A stretch of 37,560 bases of DNA from Apostichopus parvimensis. Taxonomy: Eukaryota; Echinodermata; Holothuroidea; Aspidochirotida; Stichopodidae. The notes under the pieces were generated by a model, which worked only from the letters and a program-made list of their open reading frames with translations, did not search any database and was not told where the DNA came from. The stretch covers positions 117,764 to 155,323 of the forward strand of contig KN882859.1 of NCBI GenBank assembly GCA_000934455.1. Direction: 5' to 3'. Shown piece after piece: positions 11,401-21,057 of the stretch (positions within the stretch are counted from its first letter, which is position 1; every line of letters starts with the position of its first letter). The position numbers and the translations under genes are program-made.

Positions 11401-11944
11401 AAAAAACTTAATAAACGTGCATACCAGACACTGGACTGACGTCATAATGGCACCGTACTCATTTAAATATTGAATATTCAGATGGAATACATTGAGATGG
11501 GAACAAAGAAAACTTTTGCGATATTTAAAAAAAGGGATAAAACTGATACTTTATTCAAAAGTTTGGACCCGCCTCACTGGAAGTTCGACGGAAACATTTT
11601 TCATTTACGGTAACCAATCGTATATTTATAAATAAAGCCTACATGAAGTGGCGCTGTTGCTGTATTATTGTTCTAGTCATCAGATCCGGAAAACTTTTCC
11701 ACTGGCCATGAAGTGCGCAGTATTTTACATTCCTTCGTACAGAAAGCTTCATCCCAACTCTTTTTGCTTTCTTTCATTTTCAGAGCGACGAGATATGTAT
11801 AGAACTGTAAACAGAACGACGCCCTCTACAGAAAACATAGAGATGTTGATGGAGAATGACAAATTCCTGAATTACGAGTTTGAGATCTACTACTTTGTCA
11901 AACAACTATTTGTGGAATTGAAGAAGACTTTTCAAATTTCTTAA
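5457..11944 (+). CDS. Uronyl 2-O-sulfotransferase-like, 9 exons, 335 aa
   Basis: Proposed exons: 5457-5628, 6238-6296, 7556-7672, 8067-8110 (weak), 8557-8622, 9426-9555, 9889-9983, 10994-11157, 11784-11944. All have AG/GT borders, all phases agree, and the sum is 336 codons including TAA. The protein has a type II anchor (about residues 10-26) and then a lumenal domain. KCGSRS (88-93) is the PAPS 5'-loop. SGH (His145) matches the catalytic His of HS2ST. SMIRNPLERL (160-169) is the 3'-phosphate motif. NHFIFIGILEE and the ending YEFEIYYFVKQLF fit the UST C-terminus. Expected role: transfer of sulfate from PAPS to the 2-O position of uronic acid in chondroitin/dermatan or heparan chains, in the Golgi. 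Possible N-glycosylation: NKT65, NVS256, NKT278, NRT292. The model has only one Cys. An upstream in-frame ATG at 5415 would add 14 residues. ATTAAA at 12040 may be the polyadenylation signal. Exon 4 is the least certain. Confidence 0.85.
5787..5830 (+). mobile_element. Possible hAT-type end fragment
   Basis: The sequence CATAGGCGTAGGAG, followed by a G-rich then C-rich palindrome (GGGGGCTGCAGCCCCC), resembles the terminal repeat of the element at 559-914. I found no second end and no target duplication, so it is a fragment at best. It lies in the first intron of the plus-strand sulfotransferase gene. Confidence 0.4.
6299..6365 (+). repeat. CCCCA/CCCCAT minisatellite at a splice donor
   Basis: Tandem CCCCAT/CCCCAC units start a few bases after the GT donor of sulfotransferase exon 2 (donor at 6297). 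The opposite strand has at least six runs of three to four G, spaced by one to three bases. Confidence 0.85.
10314..10401. repeat. Perfect 17-bp inverted repeat in an intron
   Basis: CACTCGTACTGACAGTA (10314-10330) is the exact reverse complement of 10385-10401, with a 54-base loop. The left arm also contains the palindrome CGTACTGACAGTACG when extended right. GGGACAAT near 10267 and ATTGTCCC near 10454 form a further outer inverted pair. It may be a small folded element; no target duplication was found. Confidence 0.8.
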
Positions 11945-12394
11945 TTCTCAAAATATAAACCATGTTTTCTAAAAAATGCGAGCATGATTACAATAGTTCA
12001 CGAGCAGATAAACAGATAAGATCGACAATTCTACCAAGTATTAAACACGTCCACACACACACATTAACAAAGGGTACAGGCAAGAACATGTGATCTCAAA
12101 GCGAAACATTTCAATGGAGGACAATGCTAAATTTTGTCGAACATATTAGACAGATAAGCAGTACTTCTTGAAGTAATATCCACTTTCATCAGTTGTGATA
12201 TTTTCAATGATAAGAGAGTCTGTAAAATGACAAATTTAACAGAGAAGTTTCTATGTGATAAAATACAGCTTTGTCAAACATCGTCAGCTCACAATTTTAT
12301 TTAATATGTTCTACGCCCCACATACTTCCACTTACATAACTTTTACACCTCTGGCTATTTCTCCTTCCGTACCGCCCTTCTCCGACTCCCTCTG

Positions 12395-12535
12395 GATGGG
12401 GAGCAGGCTGGATGGAGAGCAGGATGTTGGGCGGGAGGGGGTAGGGCTGGATGCTGGAAGCAAGATGGTGTGGGCTGGGTGGCGTGGGGGCTGATTGGAG
12501 GGCTGGCTGTGGAAGCTGGGGGAGGGGGAAGAAGC
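12395..12535 (+). repeat. G-rich low-complexity tract
   Basis: A strongly purine-rich stretch with repeated GGCTGGATG, GGGCTGG and GAGCAGG words and many runs of three to five G. The open frames on both strands across it follow from its biased composition. Confidence 0.7.
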
Positions 12536-13446
12536 AGCTGATTTTAAAACGTTAAGGCAAATGGTCAGATCTTCCTCCAGAGTAGTACATTCAATCAACA
12601 ACCAATTAATCAATTGGAGCAAATGAGGGCCCTGTCATATTCGGAGCAACACTTCTTCTGCGTGTATTACTTCGTCACTGTTCATGGCGAGTTAACCTTT
12701 GATTCTTATCAATACCCTGTGTAATGTTACACAATGGGGAAGGTGGGACGAAAACGACGAGACCTATCAATGTGTTGCCCTGGGGTCGTTAAAGCCATAT
12801 CCTGTATACGGTGGTCTGTGGGTCCACTCCGGAAAAACAAACTCAAAATTAAGATGTCAAATGGTGCATTGATGTTTATTCAGAGTGACTATACGTTAGG
12901 TTCTATAGAAATAGCCCTAAAAGTTTTCGGTAATAAATACTTTGCGTAAGGGCAGAAAGGGGGAGGGAGGGTACACCCATAGAAGTGGTCCTATTCTTCC
13001 TTGGCAAATGCACAAATCCTGACTGAACCCTTTTCCCAAGTCCCATATACACCCTTTCCCCTTCTGACTGACGATCGGAGGTGGGTGCCATCCCCCCCCC
13101 ACCCCCTTGGGCACGCCATTGGTGGTGCATCTTCTACACGGAATATCTGAAGGTAAGCTAACATATCTTTACCAAATTCCATGATATAAAAGAAATAGTC
13201 AGGAAAACTATTTCCATGCTAGCGTTGGCGGCGCTACAGATCTGCTACTTATCCAAATACATAGAAGTAGACTAATTGTCTGTATTAGTAACAGATTCCA
13301 ACACAATGCATTAATGTGAAAAGTTGTCAACTGATAACACTACTTTGCATCTAAATCACTTGTAGAAAAATTCCCAAAGAGGAGAGGAAATGCCTCCCCT
13401 TAGACCCCTCCCTCATATCAGTGTTACATTTTATTCCCCCCCCCCA

Positions 13447-13519
13447 AAATGCCATGCCCCTAGTGCCCCCAAATGCCATGCCCCTAGTTCCCCCAAATGC
13501 CATGCCCTGTAGTTCCCCC
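13447..13519 (+). repeat. 24-bp tandem repeat, 3 copies
   Basis: The unit AAATGCCATGCCCCTAGT plus a C run is repeated three times, starting at 13447, 13471 and 13495. The third copy has diverged slightly. A poly-C run precedes it. Confidence 0.9.
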
Positions 13520-14116
13520 ACCCCCTTCCCCCAATCCCAGATTGCCTTAGCATGCCAGATATATTTCTAACTCTTCTACTACTAACAGCATAGAATATAT
13601 GTGATACAGTAGTTAGCTGATATATCGTGAAGAAATCTAGATCTTCATTTGGCACATTTCTGACAATGAAAGAATACAGTGAAAATCTAACTCAAGGTTA
13701 GCTATAACAGCATGTTTGGATATAGTGAAGTTAGTATACATATTCATGACGTAGGTTTGCTGTTCAGTCACTCTCAAGGCTGTATGTTTCCTCCTCGTCT
13801 GCTTGTTATATTTGGAAGTTAGCTAACATATCCTGATAATTGTCAGATCTTAATTTGTGCATGCTTCTGACATTGGTTCATAGTACGAAACAAAATGCTC
13901 AGAACACAATATCAAGGCCAGGTGTCTCTAACTGTTCTATGTTTGCAAGTTCTTGTGCTTCAAGTGCTTGTAACTGTAATTATTCCGATAAATGCCATTA
14001 GTGTACGATTCGGACATAAATTTATGATTACATTTAAGTTAGCTTACACATCCTGATGAACTTCAGATCATGACTTGGTCATGCTTCTAGCAATGCTTAA
14101 GGATGACATGAAAGAC

Positions 14117-15889
14117 TCAGAATTCAATCTCAAGGCCAGATATCTCTACCTCGTCTACTGGATACGTGTGGAAGTTAGCTAACGAGTACTGTCTCACGTG
14201 AGGGTCAGATTTGTGCTTCTTCTTCATGTGTTCATTTCTGCCAGTAGATCTGGAGAAAGCCATCTCGCACAACTTGCACTTGTAGGGTTTCTCATGGGTG
14301 TGGAGACTCCGAACGTGGTCTTGCAGATTAACTTTTTGGGAAAAGGCGCGGTTACAAAACTGGCAGACAAATGGCTTTTGGCCGGTATGTAGAAACTTGT
14401 GCTGTCTTAGACTGGCCCGATGGACGAATGTCTTGCCGCAGATTTCACACATCAGAGGTCGATCCTGCGTGTGAGCTGAAGTCGTGTGTTCTAACATAGA
14501 GATCTTCGTGTAATAATCCTTGTCGCAATAACGACACTTGTAGGGTCGTTCTTTAGTGTGAATCCGTTCGTGTTTTCTCTTGCCTGCATTGGTCCGGAAA
14601 CACTTATCGCAAAACCGGCATCGGAATGGTTTCTCTCCCGTATGGACTCTGAAATGCATCTCCAGATACCGTTTGGTCTTGAACCCCTTCCCGCACACGC
14701 TGCACGAAAACGGCTTTTCGTCCGTGTGCACCAACCCCACGTGAGATTTCAACAGGTACTTTGTTCGAAACACTTTCCCGCATTCTGCACAGCGGAAAGG
14801 CTTCTCGATGTGAACAGCCTCGGGATGGAGATGCTGTATATGGATGGACAGACAGGCAGCTGTGGTCACCGATGTCCCGCAGATGTTGCAGACCAGTTCC
14901 GCCTCTGGCCTGCGACGGGCCTTGGCTTTCTTGGCCTTCTCGTGGGTTTGGCAATGTCTCTGATATAGCCAGAACTTGTTCAACGGAAACAGCTTCTCAC
15001 ATTCTTTGCATTTCAAGATTTCATTTTCGTGCGCTTGAAGACGATGGTGAGAACGTTGTTTGAAACTTCTAAAAATTTCAGCGCAAAATTCACAAGGAAA
15101 AGGTTTGTAAATCTCTGAGGTTAAGCCGATCGCCTCGTCGGCGACATCTGCGTTTTCAATCTCGACTGGAAGGGATTTCTTTTTCTTCTTCCTCTTGACA
15201 GGTTTCTCAACTTCATCCCCGCTCGGATCTGCATCATGACCTTCCATTCCTTTGTCCGAATCATCTCCATCTTGTCGTGTGCTCGTCTTGTCTTCATCAA
15301 TACCTGATTCTTCGCCTCCATCATCTTGATACCTCTTTGGAACCTTTCTCTCTCGCCGTGGCCGACTACCCGTATCTTCTGAACCTTCACCTGTCTGTCT
15401 GGCCTCTATCGCAACCTGGTCTTCGTTTTCTTTGTTTCCGCCGCTTTTCTCCGAGTTTGTCTTTCGAGGTCTACCTCTCTTCTTTGGTGTCCCGATCTTT
15501 TCGTCAGTCCAAGTTGGTTTTACTTTAGTCACTTGTACTGTTGGATCTTCCAATGCAATGTGTGTAGTTCTTATGTGTTTAGTGAGATTCCCAGAGAAAG
15601 CAAATACGACTCCACACATGGCACACATGTAAGGATTCTGAATAACGCTCAACACAGAATGTCTCGTTATGTTGTAACCTATCGACCCTTCAGCCTCGGA
15701 ATCTGGTCTCTGTAAGAAACTGCTGGTGTGATAGATTTCCTGTAGAACGTTGGACAGATTGCTTTTGTCACCGCTTATAGGATTTGAAGGAATACCATCC
15801 GAGGGATCTGGTGGGCCGCAATGATCATTGCCTGACTTTTCCTGTTCCTCTTGTAAGGCCTTGATTAAATTCTCGATCTGTTGATCCAT
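14117..15889 (-). CDS. C2H2 zinc-finger protein A, 11 fingers, 590 aa
   Basis: Start chosen at MDQQIENLIK, because a good acceptor (TTACCTTTCACAG) ends at 15897, 7 bases before this ATG; the open frame extends 14 codons further into the intron. An isolated finger (PYMCAMCG, Cys89 to His110) is followed by an AT-hook (KKRGRPRK, 136-143), an acidic Ser/Asp-rich linker and a basic stretch (KPVKRKKKKK, about 229-238) that looks like a nuclear signal. Ten fingers then run from Cys266 to His559, starting at 266, 294, 334, 367, 396, 424, 452, 481, 509 and 538. Linkers of the TGEKP type (DEKPF, TGEKPF, KERPY) are typical of DNA-binding arrays. It is probably a nuclear sequence-specific DNA-binding regulator. 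It is the close paralog of protein B, to which it is divergently placed. I cannot assign an ortholog. Confidence 0.93.
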   Translation of the reverse strand: MDQQIENLIKALQEEQEKSGNDHCGPPDPSDGIPSNPISGDKSNLSNVLQEIYHTSSFLQRPDSEAEGSIGYNITRHSVLSVIQNPYMCAMCGVVFAFSGNLTKHIRTTHIALEDPTVQVTKVKPTWTDEKIGTPKKRGRPRKTNSEKSGGNKENEDQVAIEARQTGEGSEDTGSRPRRERKVPKRYQDDGGEESGIDEDKTSTRQDGDDSDKGMEGHDADPSGDEVEKPVKRKKKKKSLPVEIENADVADEAIGLTSEIYKPFPCEFCAEIFRSFKQRSHHRLQAHENEILKCKECEKLFPLNKFWLYQRHCQTHEKAKKAKARRRPEAELVCNICGTSVTTAACLSIHIQHLHPEAVHIEKPFRCAECGKVFRTKYLLKSHVGLVHTDEKPFSCSVCGKGFKTKRYLEMHFRVHTGEKPFRCRFCDKCFRTNAGKRKHERIHTKERPYKCRYCDKDYYTKISMLEHTTSAHTQDRPLMCEICGKTFVHRASLRQHKFLHTGQKPFVCQFCNRAFSQKVNLQDHVRSLHTHEKPYKCKLCEMAFSRSTGRNEHMKKKHKSDPHVRQYSLANFHTYPVDEVEISGLEIEF

Positions 15890-16904
15890 TAGGGAACTGT
15901 GAAAGGTAACAATAAAATAACATTGTATCATAGTAACTAGTAAGAAACTAAGACCAGTGTCTCTGTTGTTTTCTTACTTGCTTTAATGTCTTGTATACAA
16001 GCACTTTTGACATTGACTCCAAGAAGTTATAAATACTATCTCACCCCCCCCCCCAAACAAAAACAAAAAAATTATCTATAATGTTCGTGTTGTGCATTAC
16101 TTTTCTTAAAGGATGACGTTTGAGGAAGAGGTTTAGTTAATGTCAGAAAACATGAAAAAAGGGAAAACAATTGTGTGCCATTAATGTTTAAATGTAGCTA
16201 ATCTGGTTTTCAATATATAGTATTTGCTAAAAGTATGCTAAATCTAAAAAAACAATTAAAAATGATGACATCAGCTTCTCAGTGCAGGCATAAAAGTGAA
16301 TCCATTGTTTAATAAATTCTAATAACTCAAGTAGTTAAAGTGTTCCTACATACAACGCACCGTTGGATGACATTAAAATAACATTTGTTTTTCACAAATT
16401 CATAATGTGTTGTTAAACATGCTATTTGTAGCAATACAATTATTTTTGTTTTTCAATTGACTTTTGCATCTGAGGAGCTGGCCATTTGGTCTGTGTATCA
16501 CACTAGTACATAAGCAATTCTTATGTGTGTTCCCAGTTATAGGAACTAGGTCTAGCCAATTTATGTGTGATTCATACTATGTAGTTTAAGTACTGTCTCA
16601 AGTTCAGGGGGATATGAGACAGATGAAACTAACACAGGGCTAGATCTAATAGAAGATCTCGGATAAACTGCAGTAGGCCTTGACCAGGCTCAACAGTTAG
16701 TACTAGGCTGGTAGGCCTAACCCTAGGGAGCTGTGACTACCAAATCAGTTAGCACTCATAAATTGAACAACACTTCTGAAATGGGCCAAAACCAAAATTA
16801 ATCATCACCACAATGTAAACATTGTTTCTGAAGAGCATTTTTCTTTCATGGTTATAAATACTACTAACCAAGGGTATGAACCAGTTTGTAAGCAAAATTT
16901 TATT

Positions 16905-17187
16905 TTCACTTTAAGCAATGAGGCTTAGCAATTGGGAGGTTCCGGGTTCGATACCCGGCCGGGTCATAGTAAGGTGGGTTTTTCATCCAAGAGCAATCTA
17001 CGGTTTCATATCTGAAATGACTTTCTATTACATTGAAAAGATTCCAACTTTGAGCAACAAATGTTGAAATAGAAGCCACCTGACGTGTAAGTTGTAATCC
17101 ATAAGCCCTTTTGCAGGTTTCTCCCACATTTTTGGTCGCTTAAGCGTCTCAAAATTAACTGCTGATTATTATTATTAAAAAAAAAAT
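16905..17187 (+). mobile_element. tRNA-derived SINE, 5'-truncated
   Basis: A tRNA-like 3' half with a good Pol III B box (GGTTCGATACC, within GGGTTCGATACCCGGCC) stands at about 16947-16963. It is followed by a unique body and an (ATT)n/poly-A tail ending at about 17187. The A-box part is not clear, so the head is probably truncated. The body recurs in reverse orientation at 1671-1805, which supports a dispersed family. Confidence 0.75.
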
Positions 17188-17296
17188 CTGTTAGCAAACT
17201 GCATATCTAAAGAGCCAATGTTGTAAGAAAATACATACATGTATGAAAGTAAGTTGGCCTGACATATTGATCCTAGCAGGATCTTCTTCAGAGGCT
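17188..17296 (+). repeat. Dispersed repeat, copy 1 (with 26491-26586)
   Basis: It starts CTGTTAGCAAACTGC directly after the SINE tail and ends with the near-palindrome GATCCTAGCAGGATC plus TTCTTC. The same start, end and order occur at 26491-26586 in the same orientation, with internal divergence. Confidence 0.75.
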
Positions 17297-19391
17297 ATTA
17301 TTAGTATTAAATTATTAAATTTAGTGACAACTTGCATTGTCATGGCAACACTAGCAATCAAACATTAAAGTAGCACCCTCATAATGTGGTGGGACAGAAT
17401 TGGGGAAAATTGACATAATTACATGTAACACAAAAGTAATGGTTTTGTTTCTGTTTAATATGTCACATTTTGATTAAATTCTAAATGAAGAGAAATATTG
17501 AGAGCTAAGCAATCTTTCCGAATATGTCAGGATAAAGCAATGTCAGGAAGATTATAATAATAGTTAAGTGAAAAGCATTAGAAGAAATTTGTTGCTATGA
17601 CATCACAGACCACCTACAGTACTGTACTATGATCCACTCCAGGAAACAAATGGGGCATAGTAGGCAATCAAAGATTCAAAATACTTTAAAAATTAATACA
17701 TTCAATCAAACATACTTTGAGTTAGGGACAAGATATTGCGGTGAGGCTTAGTGTTTTGAACTACTGTAAGAGTATAGAATATGTCTGTTTTCCAAGAAAT
17801 TGTCACATTGTTTACCATTGGAACATGACAAACTAAAAACTAGTGCATGCATAATTAGGCTTATTTAATTATTTCCTGATTTAGTTTATGATTATAAGTA
17901 CATTACATTCTGTTCTATTGGTATCAGCTTGGATAATTGAAATTCTATAAGCAAAGCTGCTGAGTAAGTTTTTTAAATCTATCTACAATAGTTAAAATAA
18001 CAGTTAATGGAATGTTGTTTAGTTCATGTACAGTGTACAGATACAGTTTATAGAAAATGGATGTGATGGCTAAATGAAGAGAGAATTTCTTTTTCATAGT
18101 TCAGCATGTTTCTTTTTTAGAACTTTAAAATAATTGTTCAAGCTAAAAATGATGTTAACTAGTTACACTTTTTTATACATAATCAACTGCTTTAAAGCAG
18201 GGGACAGTTTACCACTTTAAATAGCAAAATTGATAGATACTGATTAGAGAACTGTGAATTTAATTATTCTTTTTATGACAAACTGGAAAATAGTTGGACT
18301 TGTTATCAATGTTTCTCACTGCAGTACTTTTGATAATATCTTAACTAATGTTCCATGATCGATATGACATAGAATTCATCATTCCATCCCGCCACGCCAA
18401 CAATTTTTCGTTACCATTTGTCACATTGAAACAGGTATCATTTTTGGGTGTCTGTATGTAACTTACTTCTTGACATAAATTTGATTAGGCCTATCTAGTG
18501 GGAAGGCTACAGGTACATGGGTGCAACACATAAAGTCTATCAGATTCCGTCCCACCACAACACGGGCAATTTGGCTTTGGGCCCAATTGAGATGCTATTT
18601 CTTCTGACATACAGTACCTATAACTGTTTATGCTGTAGACTAGGCCAGGGTTGTGTAAAATGTCCTCCCAGTCCCAGTGAGTCTATTATAAGATTTCGCT
18701 AAACTGGATCATGTACGTTGCTAAAAAAACAATTACGACCTATGCCGCCAAACATTTTAATAGAACTGATAATTACGTTTGGATGTTACAGTATGTAATA
18801 TAATTTCTTAACCATGCCTATTTTAATCATAAAAATACCTAGGCTTACTCAATAGTCCCAAAACAATACTTACCATTGAATTTCTCATTGCAGCAAGTCT
18901 GGAAATGTAGTGACAAGAGAAAGATAACACGGAGTGTAGCCTGTATGTTACTTTCGTGCAATACCATCAACATAAACATCAAATATACGAGACATCAATC
19001 CAATGTCGTTTCTACGCTACCGTACTTTCATGATTGCCATTGCCCATCGGTGTGCAGTGCAGTGGTATTTATGCTGTCCACTAAATTACCCTACTGTACA
19101 GAGTATAGAAACTTACTGTAGGTTCAGTGGCTCCAACTTCAAAGATAGGCGGAAGCTTACACCCCCAGTTTCAAGTTCCATGCTATATTTGTAAGTAACT
19201 TACGGACGCTTGCAAGCCCGTCGGTGACCCACTACATGTCAAAAACATATTTCAAAGGATGGGAAAAGCGGCAATCGTGTCGTAGTGCATACAATAATTA
19301 TATACATGTATACGCCGATGACAATATACTGTAGGCTTAAACTAAGTATTTACAGACACTGTCACTAGTTCCACTACATCATACATGTTAA

Positions 19392-19776
19392 GGCCTAGGT
19401 AGTGGCTATTGACCCGGTCGCCGGGCCTCTAAGCCCCGCTCGCTATTCACCCGGCTGTAGATGGTACCATGGAAGTTGTGCACAGTCCTGGATCTCATAT
19501 AAATTTACTGTGTAGGCCTACGTACGTACGTACGTCAGGCAGGGCAAGCGCATGTGTTCAGTAGGCCGGGCTATTAAAGTCTGCAATTGCCTGCGCTGAG
19601 GATCACCAGCGGCGATCGACCCCCACACAAACAAACGCAATCGCTATTCTCCCGCGCCATTCATTTCGGCAGCCGGGTCGATAAGCCACACTGTACGCTA
19701 TTCACCCGGCGGCCGGGCCGATAAGCTCCGCTCGCTATTCACCCGGCGGCCGGGTCAATAGGCCCCACCTAAGGCC
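19392..19776. mobile_element. Harbinger-like inverted-repeat MITE, 385 bp
   Basis: The ends are imperfect inverted repeats of about 34 bases. The left end starts GGCCTAGGTAGTGGCTATTG and the right end, read in reverse complement, GGCCTTAGGTGGGGCCTATT; both then continue into GACCCGG and CGCCGGG. A TAA triplet flanks each side (19389-19391 and 19777-19779), which fits the 3-bp TWA target duplication of PIF/Harbinger elements. The inside carries at least three copies of GCTATTCACCCGGC and is far more GC-rich than its surroundings. No transposase is present. Confidence 0.65.
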
Positions 19777-19834
19777 TAATGCAGTCCGACAAGACGACTT
19801 GGCTTTAGTCTATAGAAGGGATTTTCACGTATTT

Positions 19835-19856
19835 CCCCCCCCCCCCCCCCCCCCCC
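19835..19856 (+). repeat. Poly-C tract, 22 C
   Basis: An uninterrupted run of 22 C, with a second run of 13 C at 19915-19927 just downstream. Confidence 0.95.
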
Positions 19857-21007
19857 TATTACTGATCGCATTCATATAATTTATCTCCTTGTCTGTTTTT
19901 ATTTTAAACACAAACCCCCCCCCCCCCTCCACCATCTTTTCCTGTTTTTTTTTAAGGCTAATGTAAAGAAATGTGTACCATACAGATGTGAATTTGGGTA
20001 GGTCTAGGGCCTAGCCTAAATTTAGTTCTGAAAAAGTTGTAATAAGGCCTACTTCATATTTAGCACAGAAAGGCAAATTGTTAATAGCAACAGTCCTTCA
20101 AACTTTATGACCTTACTTTGAGATTCCTATTTTCAAATCAGTTGCTGTACCATTTTGCATTTTCATGCAGGCCTAGGTACCAGCTTCAAAAACATAGACC
20201 CATTTTCCCAGGGCATGACAACTTGTTTTTCTTGTACTGATAAAAGTATTGGTAACCCAAGCAATAGGCTTTTCTACTTATACGTTATTAATGTACAGCA
20301 ACTAATATTATGGGACTTAACAGTATGATCATTCTGATAGATGCAAAGTTCTAGACTACAGGTCCTTCCCCAACAATAGGAGGTAATAATTAAAAATAAT
20401 AAATGTTTGTCTCTAAAGGAAGTCACTAGTAATAGTGTTGAATGTCATCCAATAACATGCCTTTGCATGGTTGGTTTAAATTTATAGAACAGTGGACTAA
20501 AATCAACATCTAGGCCTGTACTGAGAAGCTGAAAATATTTATCATCAAATTATCTTTAAAGAAGCATCGCAGACACAGTTTATTTTACAGGCAGATATCT
20601 TGGAAACCAAAATTGCCAAAAAAAATCATTACCAGTAGTCAGTTTGTTTTTTATTTTGAGTCTCGTACATTGATATCAACACTGAAATTCTAAAGGTAGC
20701 CTACCAAATTCCAAACAAATCTTGCCTCTATAGTTAAGTTAATATTGCTAACTCATAAATTGATTTCAAAGTTGTTTTATTCCATTATATTTTATACTGT
20801 AGAATATTTTACTTAGGTAAAGCAGATATTTAACAAGAGTGTTCACTTATATTGTGAGGTTTCTATGTTTGGATTGAATGTTGAAAATGGTTGATCTGGT
20901 CAGTATTGTGTACAGGCCATGCCTCTTTGGACAATTCTTGACGCTACATTCATGAATGAAACCCTGAGTATTAATTTGTGTGTATTATTGTTTTGTCTCT
21001 TCTTCAG

Positions 21008-21057
21008 GTTTGAAGATGTGAAGGTATATCATTGAGACTTCCTGATTTGTAATTACC
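21008..21057 (+). promoter_or_regulatory. 5' leader of zinc-finger gene B with start-stop uORF
   Basis: The acceptor TCTCTTCTTCAG ends at 21007, so the coding exon begins at 21008 with a 50-base leader. The leader holds ATG TGA at 21016-21021, a minimal start-stop upstream frame. The main ATG (21058) sits in the strong context ACCATGG. Confidence 0.6.

Larger units (their letters stand above)
11945..14116. other. Intergenic stretch, convergent 3' ends
   Basis: This lies between the end of the plus-strand sulfotransferase gene and the end of the minus-strand zinc-finger gene, so it should hold both 3' UTRs. TTTATT at 13430-13435 (AATAAA on the minus strand) is about 680 bases past the zinc-finger stop and may be its polyadenylation signal. 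Short open frames here are G-rich or repeat-derived and look non-coding. Confidence 0.5.
15897..21007. other. Spacer between divergent zinc-finger genes A and B
   Basis: Both coding exons start at splice acceptors facing this stretch, so it must hold first (non-coding) exons, introns and promoters of both genes; I could not place those exons. It contains a tRNA-derived SINE, a second repeat, a Harbinger-like element and two long poly-C runs. No coding exon is supported. Short open frames near 18517 and 18876-19194 show no family signal. Confidence 0.55.

Noticed and set aside
10866-11411. 181-residue open frame as a stand-alone gene
   Set aside because: Only 10994-11157 is coding, as exon 8 of the sulfotransferase; the rest is intron, bounded by a clear acceptor and donor.
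12734-12949. 71-residue basic open frame
   Set aside because: No family signal, no splice context and no support for expression; it lies in the 3' intergenic region.
13061-13105. hAT-like end (reverse complement CAATGGCGTGCCC plus G run)
   Set aside because: Only one end was found, and the candidate 8-bp flank (GTGGTGCA) has only an imperfect match upstream (ATGGTGCA) not joined to an inverted end.
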